NCBI GenBank assembly: GCA_031255055.1
Contig: JAIRTG010000040.1
Coordinates: 1 to 16,251 of the forward strand
Origin: Prevotellaceae bacterium
GTDB taxonomy: Bacteria > Bacteroidota > Bacteroidia > Bacteroidales > Paludibacteraceae
Direction: 5' to 3'
Length of the DNA stretch: 16,251 bases
The notes under the pieces are model-generated. The model was not told where the DNA came from. It searched no databases and worked only from the letters and a program-made list of their open reading frames with translations. Position 1 is the stretch's first letter; the number at the start of each line of letters is the position of its first letter. Made by a program: the position numbers and the translations under genes. Shown here in pieces: positions 1 through 7,846 of this stretch.

Positions 1-7
1 GTGTGGT

Positions 8-24
8 ATTATGTACTACATAAT
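8..24. repeat. Short perfect inverted repeat
   Basis: Arms ATTATGTA and TACATAAT flank a single C. The centre is too tight for an RNA hairpin, so a dimeric protein site or chance in AT-rich DNA are both possible. Nothing nearby identifies a function. Confidence 0.3.
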
Positions 25-54
25 GACTTGAAACAAGCTTTCAATGTTTTATAT

Positions 55-80
55 TACCGCACGATAGGAATCGTGCGGTA
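55..80. repeat. Perfect 11-bp stem-loop
   Basis: TACCGCACGAT and ATCGTGCGGTA flank the tetraloop AGGA. Neither strand shows a convincing U-tract after it, so it is not a textbook intrinsic terminator. It lies beyond repeat copy A in the minus-strand transcription direction, so it could be a processing or 3'-end structure for the rluA-like operon, or belong to an element to the left of the window. Confidence 0.5.
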
Positions 81-93
81 GCGAGGGAACTTG

Positions 94-180
94 CTAATCA
101 CTAAACACTAAACACTAATCACTAATCACTAATCACTAATCACTAATCACTAATCACTCATCACTAAACACTCATCACTA
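94..180. repeat. Heptamer tandem array (CTAATCA)n, part of repeat copy A
   Basis: Twelve uninterrupted 7-base units run from 94 to 177. They are mostly CTAATCA, with CTAAACA and CTCATCA variants, and are followed by CTA and then the GC-rich core of copy A. The same heptamers occur beside copies C and D but not beside copy B. Confidence 0.9.
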
Positions 181-308
181 TCTTCGGGGCGTTGCGGGGC
201 AGCGCCCCGCAGAGGGGGTAGCGGAAGACGCCAACGGCGGCTGAAGCGAGGGGGAGACTTCCCCCCCCTCATTCTCTTTCTCTTTCTCTTTCCTCAAGGA
301 AGACGCCG
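181..308 (-). repeat. Dispersed composite repeat, copy A (core)
   Basis: Read on the minus strand, it starts directly after the stop codon of the pseudouridine synthase gene. The order is a small TTCC-TTGA-GGAA hairpin, a purine-rich stretch, a GGGGGA/TCCCCC hairpin (250-265), a CGCC/GGCG hairpin (229-239), an 8-bp TGCGGGGC/GCCCCGCA hairpin (193-211), CGCCCCGAAGA, and then the heptamers. Copies B, C and D have the same order. No convincing protein is encoded; reading frames through it vary between copies. It may act as a 3' UTR or terminator structure, or be a selfish repeat. Confidence 0.9.
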
Positions 309-1202
309 TTAGTGGAACAGGTGCAGGAAAGGACGGGGAACGGGGGTCTCGTATCGGACGATGTGGTCGGTGACGGGGTGATGAAATGCCAAAATCCGGG
401 CGTGAAGACCTATTCTCCGTAGCGGATTCGTCTGTGCGCCGTATTTTTTGTCGCCCGCTATCGGATGACCAATGCTCTGCATGTGTACCCGAATCTGATT
501 CTTCCGACCTGTTTCAAGCGCTATCTCGAGCAGGGAATGGGTGGCGTTGCTTTTTATCCGTTTGTAGTGCGTCACGGCTTCCCGACCGTCGTTCTTGTGC
601 ACACTCGAATGGACTTTTAGCGATTTTTCGTTTTCGGTAAGCCATGTGCGGATCTCTGCGCTTTCTTTCTCAACCCGACCTTCTACAAGCGCAATATAGA
701 TTCTTTTGACGACGGTCTGATGCCAGTTTGCCTGCATCTTTAGTTGTATTTCGCGCGATTTGGCAAAGACGAGTACACCCGAAGTCTCCCTGTCTAACCG
801 ATGGATGGTGTATATCCTGTGACGGGGTGACGATTTCTTTACGTGATTTTTCAGGATGTCGAATGCGGTGGTTTCGTGCCCTTTTTCGGTGCCGACGGTC
901 AGTAGACCTTCTTTCTTTTCGACAATAATCAAGGCGCTGTCTTCGTATAGAATGCGTAGTTTGGGATGTACTAATGCTACGTTGCCCCTCGAATGGTTGA
1001 TGGTGATAATATCGCCCTTTTCGAGCAGGGTGTTGTAGCGGGTTGTCACTTTGTCGTTTATCGATACCTGCCGGTGGGATAGCAGCGATTTGACGGCTGT
1101 GCGACTGCCGCCCATTTTCGCGATGAGAAATGGCATCAGTTCGGCTTGTTCGCCGACGTTGAATGTTGTTTGTTTTGTCTTTTTGGAATGTGGTTGTTTC
1201 AT
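309..1202 (-). CDS. RluA-family RNA pseudouridine synthase
   Basis: A 297-residue protein expected to convert specific uridines of rRNA or tRNA to pseudouridine in the cytoplasm. Residues about 15-75 form an S4-type RNA-binding domain, and the catalytic domain fills the rest. The RluA signature HRLDRETSG is at 134-142, with D137 as the catalytic aspartate. A late GRKNQIRVHMQSIGHPIAGD block is the conserved RluA motif II/III region. The length is normal for the S4-plus-catalytic architecture. The gene starts 12 nt after the FAD-dependent oxidoreductase gene, so the two are probably co-transcribed. Repeat copy A begins immediately after the stop codon. The family is certain, but the target (RluC, RluD or another class) cannot be settled from sequence alone, so no symbol is given. 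Confidence 0.95.
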   Translation of the reverse strand: MKQPHSKKTKQTTFNVGEQAELMPFLIAKMGGSRTAVKSLLSHRQVSINDKVTTRYNTLLEKGDIITINHSRGNVALVHPKLRILYEDSALIIVEKKEGLLTVGTEKGHETTAFDILKNHVKKSSPRHRIYTIHRLDRETSGVLVFAKSREIQLKMQANWHQTVVKRIYIALVEGRVEKESAEIRTWLTENEKSLKVHSSVHKNDGREAVTHYKRIKSNATHSLLEIALETGRKNQIRVHMQSIGHPIAGDKKYGAQTNPLRRIGLHARILAFHHPVTDHIVRYETPVPRPFLHLFH

Positions 1203-1214
1203 TAGAACGTACTG

Positions 1215-2783
1215 TTAAATTCGATTTAAAAAGTCGGCCGCTTTTTGGGCTGCGTTTTCTCCGTCGATGGCCGAGGAGGTGATGCCGCCCGAATAGCCGG
1301 AGCCTTCGCCGCAGGGATACAGACCTCTGATGGCGGGATGTTGCATGCTGTCTTTGTCTCTCGGTATGCGTACGGGCGAGGAGGAACGGGATTCGACGCC
1401 GATGACGATGGCTTCGTGTGTTAAAAAACCGTGCATTTTCCGGTCGAACAGTCTGAGGGCTTTTTGAATCCGTTGGCCGATAAAATCGGGTAGCCAGAAA
1501 TGTACCGGCGACGAAATGACGCCGGGCAAGTAGGAGGTTTCGGGTAAATCGACCGATAAACGTCCTTCGACAAAGTCGGTCAGCCGTTGCGCGGGAGCGA
1601 CGTGTTTTTTTCCGCCGTTGTTTTTTCCGGCCAGTTCTTCGACATGTTGTTGAAATTTTAGTCCGGCCAGGTCGCCGTATTGCTGAAATTCGGCGGGAAT
1701 GTCTTCCGGCCTGATTTCGACAACAATGCCTGCGTTGGCAAATGCCGAGTTCCTTTTTGAAACGGACATGCCGTTGACGACAATTCGGTTGTCGGCGTTT
1801 CCGGCGGGAACAATGTGTCCTCCGGGACACATGCAGAAGGTGTAGACGCCTCTTCCGTCGACCTGCTCGACCAGACTGTATGTCGCGGCGGGAAGGTATT
1901 GTCCCCTCGATGGCATGTTGTACTGAATCTTGTCGATCAGCGCCTGCGGATGTTCTACACGTACTCCCATCGCAAATCCTTTCGGCTCTAAAGCGATCGA
2001 ATGGTCATGGAGCAGTTCGTATATGTCGGACGCCGAATGGCCGCTTGCCAGTAACAGCGCGTCGGCAAAATAGGTCTCGCCGTCTTCTGTGCTACATCCC
2101 TTTATCGCGTTTTTTTCGATCATCAATCCGGCCACTCTTTTGTTGAAATGTATTTCGCCGCCATGCTCGATAATTGTTTTTGTTATGTTTTCGATGACTG
2201 GCGGCAGTTTGTCCGAACCGACGTGCGGATGTGATTCGTAAAGTACGGATTCGTCGGCGCCGTGGTGGTGAAAAATCGCGTAGATGCGCTGTACATCGCC
2301 TTTCTTGCGCGAACGGGTATATAGTTTTCCGTCCGAAAAAGTGCCTGCGCCGCCTTCGCCGAAACAGTAGTTGGAATTCGGGTCGATGGAGATGTTCCGG
2401 TTTAGCTGTGCGATGTCTTTTTTCCGTTCATGCATGTTTTTACCGCGCTCTAAAACGATGGGTTTTAAACCGAGTTCTATCAGTCGAAGGGCGGCGAACA
2501 GACCGGCAGGTCCCGCTCCGATAATAATCGCAGGCTTGGCGCCGGTTACGTCGCGGGGATTGAATGTGACTGTTTTTGGGGACGAATGTTCGCCTTTGAG
2601 TAGCAGTTCGACCGACAGGTTGACTTTCGGAAACCCGGAGCGGGCGTCGATCGATTTCCGGATAATGCGGATGTCGGTTATTTTATCGGGAGTGAGTCGG
2701 GCTTTTGCTGCGGCGTATGTTCTTATTTTATCCTGATGGAAGGCTTGTTCCGGCGTTAGCGTCAGGTCGATTTTTACAGGCAT
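1215..2783 (-). CDS. FAD-dependent dehydrogenase (COG2509-type NAD(P)/FAD oxidoreductase)
   Basis: A 522-residue cytoplasmic flavoprotein. The first ~80 residues are a small N-terminal domain typical of this family. An FAD-binding Rossmann fold follows, with GAGPAG at 89-94 and the acidic strand end VLER near 110-113. The stretch CFGEGGAGTFSDGKLYTR, in the middle of the N-terminal half, is a conserved block of the family. The C-terminal GLYPCGEGSGYSGGITSSA segment is the usual second FAD-contact region. The family is widespread in Bacteroidota, but its physiological substrate is not established to my knowledge. The gene is the first of a two-gene minus-strand operon and has a good -7 promoter element upstream. 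Family assignment is firm; the reaction is unknown. Confidence 0.93.
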   Translation of the reverse strand: MPVKIDLTLTPEQAFHQDKIRTYAAAKARLTPDKITDIRIIRKSIDARSGFPKVNLSVELLLKGEHSSPKTVTFNPRDVTGAKPAIIIGAGPAGLFAALRLIELGLKPIVLERGKNMHERKKDIAQLNRNISIDPNSNYCFGEGGAGTFSDGKLYTRSRKKGDVQRIYAIFHHHGADESVLYESHPHVGSDKLPPVIENITKTIIEHGGEIHFNKRVAGLMIEKNAIKGCSTEDGETYFADALLLASGHSASDIYELLHDHSIALEPKGFAMGVRVEHPQALIDKIQYNMPSRGQYLPAATYSLVEQVDGRGVYTFCMCPGGHIVPAGNADNRIVVNGMSVSKRNSAFANAGIVVEIRPEDIPAEFQQYGDLAGLKFQQHVEELAGKNNGGKKHVAPAQRLTDFVEGRLSVDLPETSYLPGVISSPVHFWLPDFIGQRIQKALRLFDRKMHGFLTHEAIVIGVESRSSSPVRIPRDKDSMQHPAIRGLYPCGEGSGYSGGITSSAIDGENAAQKAADFLNRI

Positions 2784-2816
2784 AGTTGGATGATTCCGTT
2801 TTTAATGTTCAGCGTG

Positions 2817-2824
2817 CAAACATA
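2817..2824 (-). promoter_or_regulatory. -7 promoter element for the FAD-oxidoreductase/rluA-like operon
   Basis: The minus strand reads TATGTTTG, a perfect match to the Bacteroidetes -7 consensus TAnnTTTG, about 33 nt before the start codon at 2783. No clear TTG sits at the standard -33 spacing, so support comes from the -7 box and its position. Confidence 0.55.
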
Positions 2825-2974
2825 CAATAATTTTCAGAGTTATTCGGAAACTGTGCCGAATTTTTGTTTTTAGTCGAATAGCCCGCTGTTGTCCCGAAAA
2901 CAAACAGGCAAAATAGTTTCTAAACGCCGGAACAGGTATTCCGTTCCGACTATTTGTCGAAGAAAGGATTGTCG

Positions 2975-3008
2975 TTGTTTTATTTAAAGAAATAATCCTG
3001 TAAATTTG
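2975..3008 (+). promoter_or_regulatory. Promoter of the plug-like gene
   Basis: TTGTTT (2975-2980) and TAAATTTG (3001-3008) match the Bacteroidetes -33/-7 pattern, with a spacer of about 20-23 nt. Transcription would start near 3013, giving a leader of about 35 nt before ATG 3048. An upstream in-frame TTG at 3006 lies inside the -7 box, which argues against it being the start codon. Confidence 0.65.
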
Positions 3009-3047
3009 CGCCTGAAAAAAATAACTCAGGCGACAACGCTCCCATTT

Positions 3048-4313
3048 ATGAAAAAATATATATTGCCCGTCCTTTTGTCGATCTTTCTTCTTTCCGATAT
3101 CCGAATAGCAGCACAAACCATTTATCGTACCGGCGTTTTCGATGCAAACATAAAGACGTTGCGGACGCTGGTTGCGGACGAACCTTTCGGCTTGCCCGTG
3201 ATTGAACTGAACAGTAATGATGTGCTGGAGATAAGTTTTGACGAGATGTCGCACGAAGCGCGTGCGTACAGCTACAGGGTTTTTCACTGTAATGCCGACT
3301 GGACTGTTTCGGACAGACTGACCTCAAACGATTACCTGTCGGGATATACAACGGCTTCGATAACCGATTATGCGCTCTCCGAGAATACGGTTTATCTGTA
3401 TACCAATTATCTTTTTCGTCTGCCGAATGACGATATGCGGTTTAAAATTTCGGGGAATTATGTCGTACAGCTATTTGAAGATAATCGTACGGATGCACCT
3501 GTGGCGCAGGTGTGTTTTTCGGTTGTGGAGCCGAAAGTGACGGTATCGGGAAGGGTCAGGGGAAATACCGATACGGAACTGAACAATAGATTGCAGCAGC
3601 TCGATTTTGATGTGGAGTTGAAATCGTACCGGGTGCCTGATGTGAATAATGAAATAAAGGTCGTTGTGAGGCAAAATAACCGCATCGATAATCAGGTTAC
3701 GGATATAAAACCGACCTATTTTTCGTCCGAAAAACTGAATTATGTCAACAACCGGAAGTTGATTTTTAAAGGCGGTTATGAATATCACCGCTTCGATATT
3801 TCTTCCATATATAATGCCGCCGAAGGCGTAGACCGGATACGGTATAACCATACGCAGTATGAAGCCTATCTTTATCCGAAGTTTGTCAACAAATCGAGGG
3901 TCTACAGCTTTGAACCCGATGTGAACGGAAAATTTGTGGTTCATCTTCAAAATGCTTATTCGGATGTGAATCTGTCGGCAGATTATCTCCAAGTACATTT
4001 TTCGCTGAAAACGGATGAACCGTTTTTCGACGGTGAAGTGTATTTGGGCGGTGAGTTTAACTATAATATTATGGATGATAATTCGCTGATGAAGTATGAT
4101 TTCAATTCGGGAGAGTACTTTAAAACTGTTTTATTGAAACAGGGCGGATATAATTATCAGTACTGGTTTTTGCCGAAAAACAGCGCAATAGCCGACGTCG
4201 AACGTGTCGACGGAAGCTTTTGGCAGACAGATAATGAGTATTCGATATATGTCTATCACCGCCCCTGGGGCGCACCCTATGATAAATTAATCGGATTCGG
4301 AAATATAAAATAA
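3048..4313 (+). CDS. DUF5103 / type IX secretion system plug-type protein
   Basis: A 421-residue exported protein. The first ~23 residues form a signal peptide: the basic start MKKY, a hydrophobic core, and a likely cleavage site after IAAQ. The remainder matches the Bacteroidetes DUF5103 family as I know it. Recognisable blocks are an early LNSNDVLEISFDE segment followed by SYRVFHCNADW, and a late FDGEVYLGGEFNYN segment close to a C-terminal QTDNEYSIYVYHRPWG. Members are annotated as type IX secretion plug proteins, which close the outer-membrane SprA channel from the periplasm. Whether this copy does that is inferred from the family only. ATG 3048 is preferred because it starts the signal peptide and follows a well-placed promoter. 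Its last ~60 bases recur, damaged, at 6037-6102 behind the AbiE pair. Confidence 0.88.
   Translation: MKKYILPVLLSIFLLSDIRIAAQTIYRTGVFDANIKTLRTLVADEPFGLPVIELNSNDVLEISFDEMSHEARAYSYRVFHCNADWTVSDRLTSNDYLSGYTTASITDYALSENTVYLYTNYLFRLPNDDMRFKISGNYVVQLFEDNRTDAPVAQVCFSVVEPKVTVSGRVRGNTDTELNNRLQQLDFDVELKSYRVPDVNNEIKVVVRQNNRIDNQVTDIKPTYFSSEKLNYVNNRKLIFKGGYEYHRFDISSIYNAAEGVDRIRYNHTQYEAYLYPKFVNKSRVYSFEPDVNGKFVVHLQNAYSDVNLSADYLQVHFSLKTDEPFFDGEVYLGGEFNYNIMDDNSLMKYDFNSGEYFKTVLLKQGGYNYQYWFLPKNSAIADVERVDGSFWQTDNEYSIYVYHRPWGAPYDKLIGFGNIK
4253..4313. repeat. Left copy of imperfect direct repeat flanking the AbiE module
   Basis: This is the intact 3' end of the plug-like gene. Its last 29 bases (4284-4312) match 6073-6101 at 28 of 29 positions. 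Similarity continues upstream to about 4253, with indels and substitutions. Confidence 0.85.
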
Positions 4314-4360
4314 TAGTATTGACGACGCACAAAACAGTTCACGCGGTTTGAATTTTTTTG

Positions 4361-4368
4361 TAATCTTG
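4361..4368 (+). promoter_or_regulatory. -7 promoter element of the abiE pair
   Basis: TAATCTTG resembles TAnnTTTG with one mismatch. A TTC lies 20 nt upstream, where the -33 TTG is expected. Only four bases separate the box from the ATG at 4373. Transcription would therefore start at or within a few bases of the start codon, implying a leaderless message. Confidence 0.5.
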
Positions 4369-4372
4369 CAGT

Positions 4373-5137
4373 ATGAATACAAATAGCCTGACAAAAATAA
4401 ACTCGCTACTGCAAAAACTTCCTTCGGGAGCTTTGTACTTTGGCGCGTGGCTTAACAAGCATGGAATATCATACTTTTTGCAACGACATTACCGTAATTC
4501 ACGATGGCTAACCACGATAGACAAAGGTGTAATGTATCGCACAGGTGAAGAACCGACACTGTATGCTGCCTTGTCGTGTTTCAATGCTCAAATGAACAAA
4601 AAATTCCATATAGGGGCCATGTCGGCATTGGAAATGCGAGGTTTTGCTCATTATGTCCCGCTCGGCAGGCCGACAATCGTCGTCTATTGTCCGCAGAACG
4701 AGTGGTTCCCGAAATGGTTTTCAAGATACGATTTCGGCGTTGATATTCTAAAAAAGTATTCCGAATATTCCGAAACAGGCATATCAACATTGACGGAAAA
4801 TAACTTTGAACTCGCAGTTTCTTCACCCGAAAGAGCATTTTTAGAAAGTTTAGACCTCGCCCCCAAATACTACGGATTGACCGACTTGTTTCAAGTGATG
4901 GAAATGCTGAACGGATTGCGAACAAATCTCCTGCAACAACTTTTGGAAGAATGTAAATCAATAAAAGTTAAACGACTGTTTTTATTTATGGCAGAAAAAG
5001 CAGGTCATTCATGGTTTACCGATCTGGATTTATCAAAAATCGACTTGGGCAAAGGCAAGCGTTCAATCGTCAAGAACGGTGTTTATCATGCAAAATATCA
5101 AATAACAGTCCCCAAAGATTTAGCCGATTATGAATAA
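4373..5137 (+). CDS. abiEi: AbiEi-family antitoxin / transcriptional repressor (type IV toxin-antitoxin)
   Basis: A 254-residue protein. The N-terminal winged-helix region (about 1-60) has the family pattern LPSGAL at 16-21, a WLNKHGIS helix, and a KGVMYR wing at 51-56. The C-terminal domain carries the typical SPERAFLE block at 151-158. In characterised AbiE systems this protein binds its own promoter and represses the operon, and it counteracts the AbiEii nucleotidyltransferase without a stable complex (type IV). The reading frame overlaps the toxin gene by 8 nt, the usual translational coupling. The start at 4373 keeps the complete N-terminal domain and implies an almost leaderless transcript. 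The gene and its partner look more A+T-rich than the downstream SDR gene and sit between duplicated gene ends, suggesting later acquisition. Confidence 0.9.
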   Translation: MNTNSLTKINSLLQKLPSGALYFGAWLNKHGISYFLQRHYRNSRWLTTIDKGVMYRTGEEPTLYAALSCFNAQMNKKFHIGAMSALEMRGFAHYVPLGRPTIVVYCPQNEWFPKWFSRYDFGVDILKKYSEYSETGISTLTENNFELAVSSPERAFLESLDLAPKYYGLTDLFQVMEMLNGLRTNLLQQLLEECKSIKVKRLFLFMAEKAGHSWFTDLDLSKIDLGKGKRSIVKNGVYHAKYQITVPKDLADYE

Positions 5138-6029
5138 ATTATACAGGCAACAAGTTGAATTAATGCTTAAAATCGTTCCGATTATAGCAGATGTCGAATG
5201 TTTTGCCATTCATGGCGGTACGGCTATTAATCTCTATATGCTTGACTTGCCTCGCTATTCGGTCGACATTGACCTTACTTATATTCCCCTCAAACCGAGG
5301 AATGAAGCCTTTGCCGAGATTCGGGACAACTTAATGGAAATCGAACGTAAAATAAAATCAGTTGTCCCGAATATGATTATCGACGAAAAACCGAATAAGA
5401 TTTTTTGCAACCAAAGAGGTACAATGGTAAAAGTGGAGGTCAGCGGAATAAAACGAGGACTTATTGAACCGGTTGAAATCAAAACGCTTTGCAAGAAAGC
5501 ACAGACCGTATTTGAAACCTCAAACAAAGCAAAAATCGTTTCATTATCTCAACTGTACGGCGGAAAAATCATAGCGTCACTTGACAGACAACACCCGCGA
5601 GATTTATTTGATGTGAAATTAATGTTTGACTTTGTAACTGACTTTTCGCAAATCAAAAACGGATTTTTCTACTGCCTGCTCGGAGGAGACAGACCGCTCG
5701 TAGAAACCCTGCAACCACACCTGATAGACCAAAAAGAAACACTTATAAATCAGTTTGCAGGGATGACGGAAATCCCATTTTCTTATACCGACTACGAAGA
5801 AACAAGAGAAAAAATAATCCATTTTATAAACAGTAGCTTAACAGTGGGTGATAAGGATTTTCTAATTGCGTTTGAATCAGGCAGCGACCTGACGGCATTT
5901 GTTGACCGTCAACATTATTTACAATTCCCGTCTGTGCAATGGAAATTGCAGAACATACAAAAACTCAAAGAAATCAACACAAAGAAATTAAAAGATAATA
6001 TAAAGAAGTTGGAGAAAGCATTGAGATAG
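5130..6029 (+). CDS. abiEii: AbiEii-family nucleotidyltransferase toxin
   Basis: A 299-residue DNA-polymerase-beta-like nucleotidyltransferase. The signature GGTAINL is at 29-35 and SVDIDL at 44-49, so D46 and D48 are the likely metal-binding acids; E103 in KVEV is a candidate third. The conserved LYGGKIIASLDRQHPRDLFDV stretch around 142-162, with K146 and the RDLFD block, is diagnostic of AbiEii. Known members inhibit growth by transferring nucleotides to tRNA or other targets, and AbiE gives abortive phage resistance in some hosts. The target here cannot be predicted. The start codon lies inside the last codons of abiEi. All visible catalytic motifs are intact, so the toxin is probably functional. 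The stop codon sits in a 7-bp inverted repeat. Confidence 0.92.
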   Translation: MNKLYRQQVELMLKIVPIIADVECFAIHGGTAINLYMLDLPRYSVDIDLTYIPLKPRNEAFAEIRDNLMEIERKIKSVVPNMIIDEKPNKIFCNQRGTMVKVEVSGIKRGLIEPVEIKTLCKKAQTVFETSNKAKIVSLSQLYGGKIIASLDRQHPRDLFDVKLMFDFVTDFSQIKNGFFYCLLGGDRPLVETLQPHLIDQKETLINQFAGMTEIPFSYTDYEETREKIIHFINSSLTVGDKDFLIAFESGSDLTAFVDRQHYLQFPSVQWKLQNIQKLKEINTKKLKDNIKKLEKALR

Positions 6030-6043
6030 CGGATAACTATCTC
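6023..6043. repeat. Inverted repeat across the abiEii stop
   Basis: GAGATAG (6023-6029) and CTATCTC (6037-6043) flank CGGATAA. The left arm contains the TAG stop and the right arm is the first part of the duplicated plug-gene end. There is no U-tract, so this marks the junction rather than a strong terminator. Confidence 0.5.
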
Positions 6044-6102
6044 TCATCGCCCTGCCACACTTTATGATAGATAAATTAATCGGATTTGGAAATATAAAAT
6101 AG
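6037..6102. repeat. Right, decayed copy of the plug-gene 3' end
   Basis: It resembles 4253-4313. HRP codons remain recognisable (CATCGCCCT), several bases are missing, and a 4-nt GATA-type insertion at 6069-6072 shifts the frame. It then matches 28 of 29 bases up to the former stop. This is best read as a displaced remnant of the gene end left behind when the AbiE module entered. Confidence 0.8.
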
Positions 6103-6129
6103 CATAAACAACAAAAAACACAACGTAAA

Positions 6130-6888
6130 ATGAAAACAGCATTAATTACAGGCGCCACATCGGGATTCGGAGAGGCGATTGCCTATCGTTTGGCAAAATT
6201 AAATTATCAGTTAATCATCACCGGACGGCGTCGGGAACGCCTGTCGAAACTGAAAAACGAGCTTATAAACATATACAAAAACGACGTCATAGACCTGTGT
6301 TTCGACGTCAGGGATCACGCGGCTTGCAAAGAAGCGATACTGTCGCTGCCCGCGAACTTCAGGAATATTGACTTATTGATAAACAATGCGGGACTGGCTG
6401 CCGGAGCATCCCCTTTCAACGAAAGCCTGACGAGCGATTTTGAGCAGATGATCGATACCAATATAAAAGGATTGCTCTATATGACCGAGTTGATCATTCC
6501 CACGATGATTGAACGGAAAAGCGGACATATCATCAACATCTCCTCCATTGCAGGCGTCGAAGTCTATCCCAACGGACACGTCTATTGTGCGACAAAACAC
6601 GCCGTAAACGCGATTACCAAAGGACTTCGGCTGGATTTGGTAAAATACGGCATCAGAGTAAGCTCCGTATCCCCCGGAATGGCCGAAACCGAATTTTCGA
6701 TTGTGCGCTACCACGGCGATACCGAAAAAGCAAGCAATGTATATCAGGGCATCATTCCCCTGTGCGCCGACGACATTGCCGACAGCGTCGAGTTCATCGT
6801 GACCCGCCCCAAACACGTCTGCATTCAGGACATACTGTTAACGCCCACACAGCAGGCCAATACCTATATCAGTAACCGGAAAAATTAA
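6130..6888 (+). CDS. Short-chain dehydrogenase/reductase (YdfG-like SDR)
   Basis: A 252-residue classical SDR. The cofactor loop TGATSGFG is at 7-14 and NNAG at 85-88. The catalytic serine is S139 in NISSIAG, and the Y152-xxx-K156 pair lies in VYCATKHAV. Basic residues after the second strand (TGRRRERL, 31-38) suggest NADP(H) rather than NAD(H). Overall it resembles the YdfG group, which oxidises L-serine, L-allo-threonine and related 3-hydroxy acids and reduces malonic semialdehyde. The exact substrate is inferred by similarity only. No clear promoter lies directly upstream. It may once have been co-transcribed with the plug-like gene before the AbiE module separated them. Confidence 0.93.
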   Translation: MKTALITGATSGFGEAIAYRLAKLNYQLIITGRRRERLSKLKNELINIYKNDVIDLCFDVRDHAACKEAILSLPANFRNIDLLINNAGLAAGASPFNESLTSDFEQMIDTNIKGLLYMTELIIPTMIERKSGHIINISSIAGVEVYPNGHVYCATKHAVNAITKGLRLDLVKYGIRVSSVSPGMAETEFSIVRYHGDTEKASNVYQGIIPLCADDIADSVEFIVTRPKHVCIQDILLTPTQQANTYISNRKN

Positions 6889-6917
6889 CGCTTCAAAGAA
6901 ATCATATTTTCAACACA

Positions 6918-6947
6918 TTGTTTTTCACATGAGTTTTGATACTTTTG
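6918..6947 (+). promoter_or_regulatory. Promoter of the yebC-like gene
   Basis: TTG (6918-6920), a 19-nt spacer and TACTTTTG (6940-6947) fit the Bacteroidetes -33/-7 consensus very well. The leader to ATG 6975 would be about 23 nt. Confidence 0.7.
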
Positions 6948-6974
6948 TGGGAAATTTAAGAAAAACAGCTATTT

Positions 6975-7688
6975 ATGGGAAGAGCATTTGAATATAGAAA
7001 AGCGACAAAATTGAAACGCTGGGGAAACATGGCCCGTGTTTTCACAAAATTAGGGAAACAGATAACCATCGCCGTAAAAGAAAGCGGTCCCGATCCCGAT
7101 ACCAATCCCCGTTTGAGAGTGTTAATGCAGCAGGCCAAAAAAGAGAACATGCCCAAAGAAAACATAGAGCGTGCCATCAAAAAAGCCACTTCAAAAGACG
7201 AATCCGATTACAAAGAAATGGTATACGAAGGATACGGGCCTAACGGTATTGCCATTGTAGTAGAAACCGCAACCGACAATCCGACGCGAACGGTAGCGAA
7301 TATCCGCAGTTACTTCAACAAACACGGCGGCTCTTTGGGTACGACCGGCTCATTGGAATTTTTGTTCGGTCACAAATGCGTATTTAAAATCTCGCCGAAA
7401 GAAGGAGTTTCGCCGGATGATTTGGAGCTTGAGCTGATTGATTATGGCGTTGACGAACTGGTCGAAGACGAAGGAAATATTATTCTGTACGGTGAGTTCC
7501 AGTCATATTCATCCATTCAGAAATACATGGAAGAAAATGGATTTGACATCCACAGTGCCGAATTTGAGCGTATTCCTTTCGAGTTGAAAGAATTGGACGA
7601 AGAACAAAAAGCACAGGTCAACAAGCTGCTCGACAAGATAGAGGACGACGAGGACGTGCAAAATGTTTTCCACAACATGCAGGAGTGA
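6975..7688 (+). CDS. yebC: YebC/PmpR family protein
   Basis: A 237-residue cytoplasmic protein with the three-domain YebC architecture. The N-terminal block has FEYRKATKLKRWGNMARVFT, then PDPDTNPRLR, then NMPKENIERAIKKA, the family's most conserved segment. The acidic C-terminal half ends in DDEDVQNVFHNMQE, matching the usual DCDDVQNVYHN-type ending. Members have been described as transcriptional regulators (PmpR), and more recently as factors that help ribosomes translate difficult sequences such as polyproline stretches. The Bacteroidetes role is not settled. It is monocistronic here, with its own promoter, and repeat copy B begins within about 10-20 nt of the stop. Confidence 0.95.
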   Translation: MGRAFEYRKATKLKRWGNMARVFTKLGKQITIAVKESGPDPDTNPRLRVLMQQAKKENMPKENIERAIKKATSKDESDYKEMVYEGYGPNGIAIVVETATDNPTRTVANIRSYFNKHGGSLGTTGSLEFLFGHKCVFKISPKEGVSPDDLELELIDYGVDELVEDEGNIILYGEFQSYSSIQKYMEENGFDIHSAEFERIPFELKELDEEQKAQVNKLLDKIEDDEDVQNVFHNMQE

Positions 7689-7695
7689 AATAAAA

Positions 7696-7846
7696 ACGCC
7701 TGTAGCGTCATCCTTGAAGAAAGACAAAGAGAAAGAGAAAGATCATTAGGAGGGGGAAGTCTCCCCCTCGCTTCAGCCCGCCGTTGGCGGTCTTCCGCTA
7801 CCCCCTCTGCGGGGCTCCGCCCCGCAACGCCCCGAAGACACTGCAC
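7696..7846 (+). repeat. Dispersed composite repeat, copy B
   Basis: It lies just after the yebC stop, in the same gene-relative orientation as copy A. Elements in order are a purine-rich stretch, hairpin GGGGGA/TCCCCC (7752-7767), hairpin CCGCC-GTT-GGCGG (7778-7790), hairpin TGCGGGGC-TCC-GCCCCGCA (7808-7826), and CGCCCCGAAGACACTG. The heptamer array seen in A, C and D is missing; only CACTG remains. Open frames through it are not shared coding sequence. Confidence 0.9.

Noticed and set aside
670..1830. A 386-codon open frame on the minus strand overlapping the rluA-like and FAD-oxidoreductase genes
   Set aside because: The composition is extremely Arg-rich with no family resemblance. It is an off-frame shadow of two well-supported genes.
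3006..3047. Alternative upstream TTG start of the plug-like gene
   Set aside because: The TTG lies inside the -7 promoter box, and the added residues would precede a normal signal peptide starting at 3048.
7517..7846. Open frame through repeat copy B (and similar ones in C and D) reading GVAGRSPAEGVAED-like sequence
   Set aside because: It is the translation of the hairpin core. Frame and flanks differ between copies, and starts are not shared.
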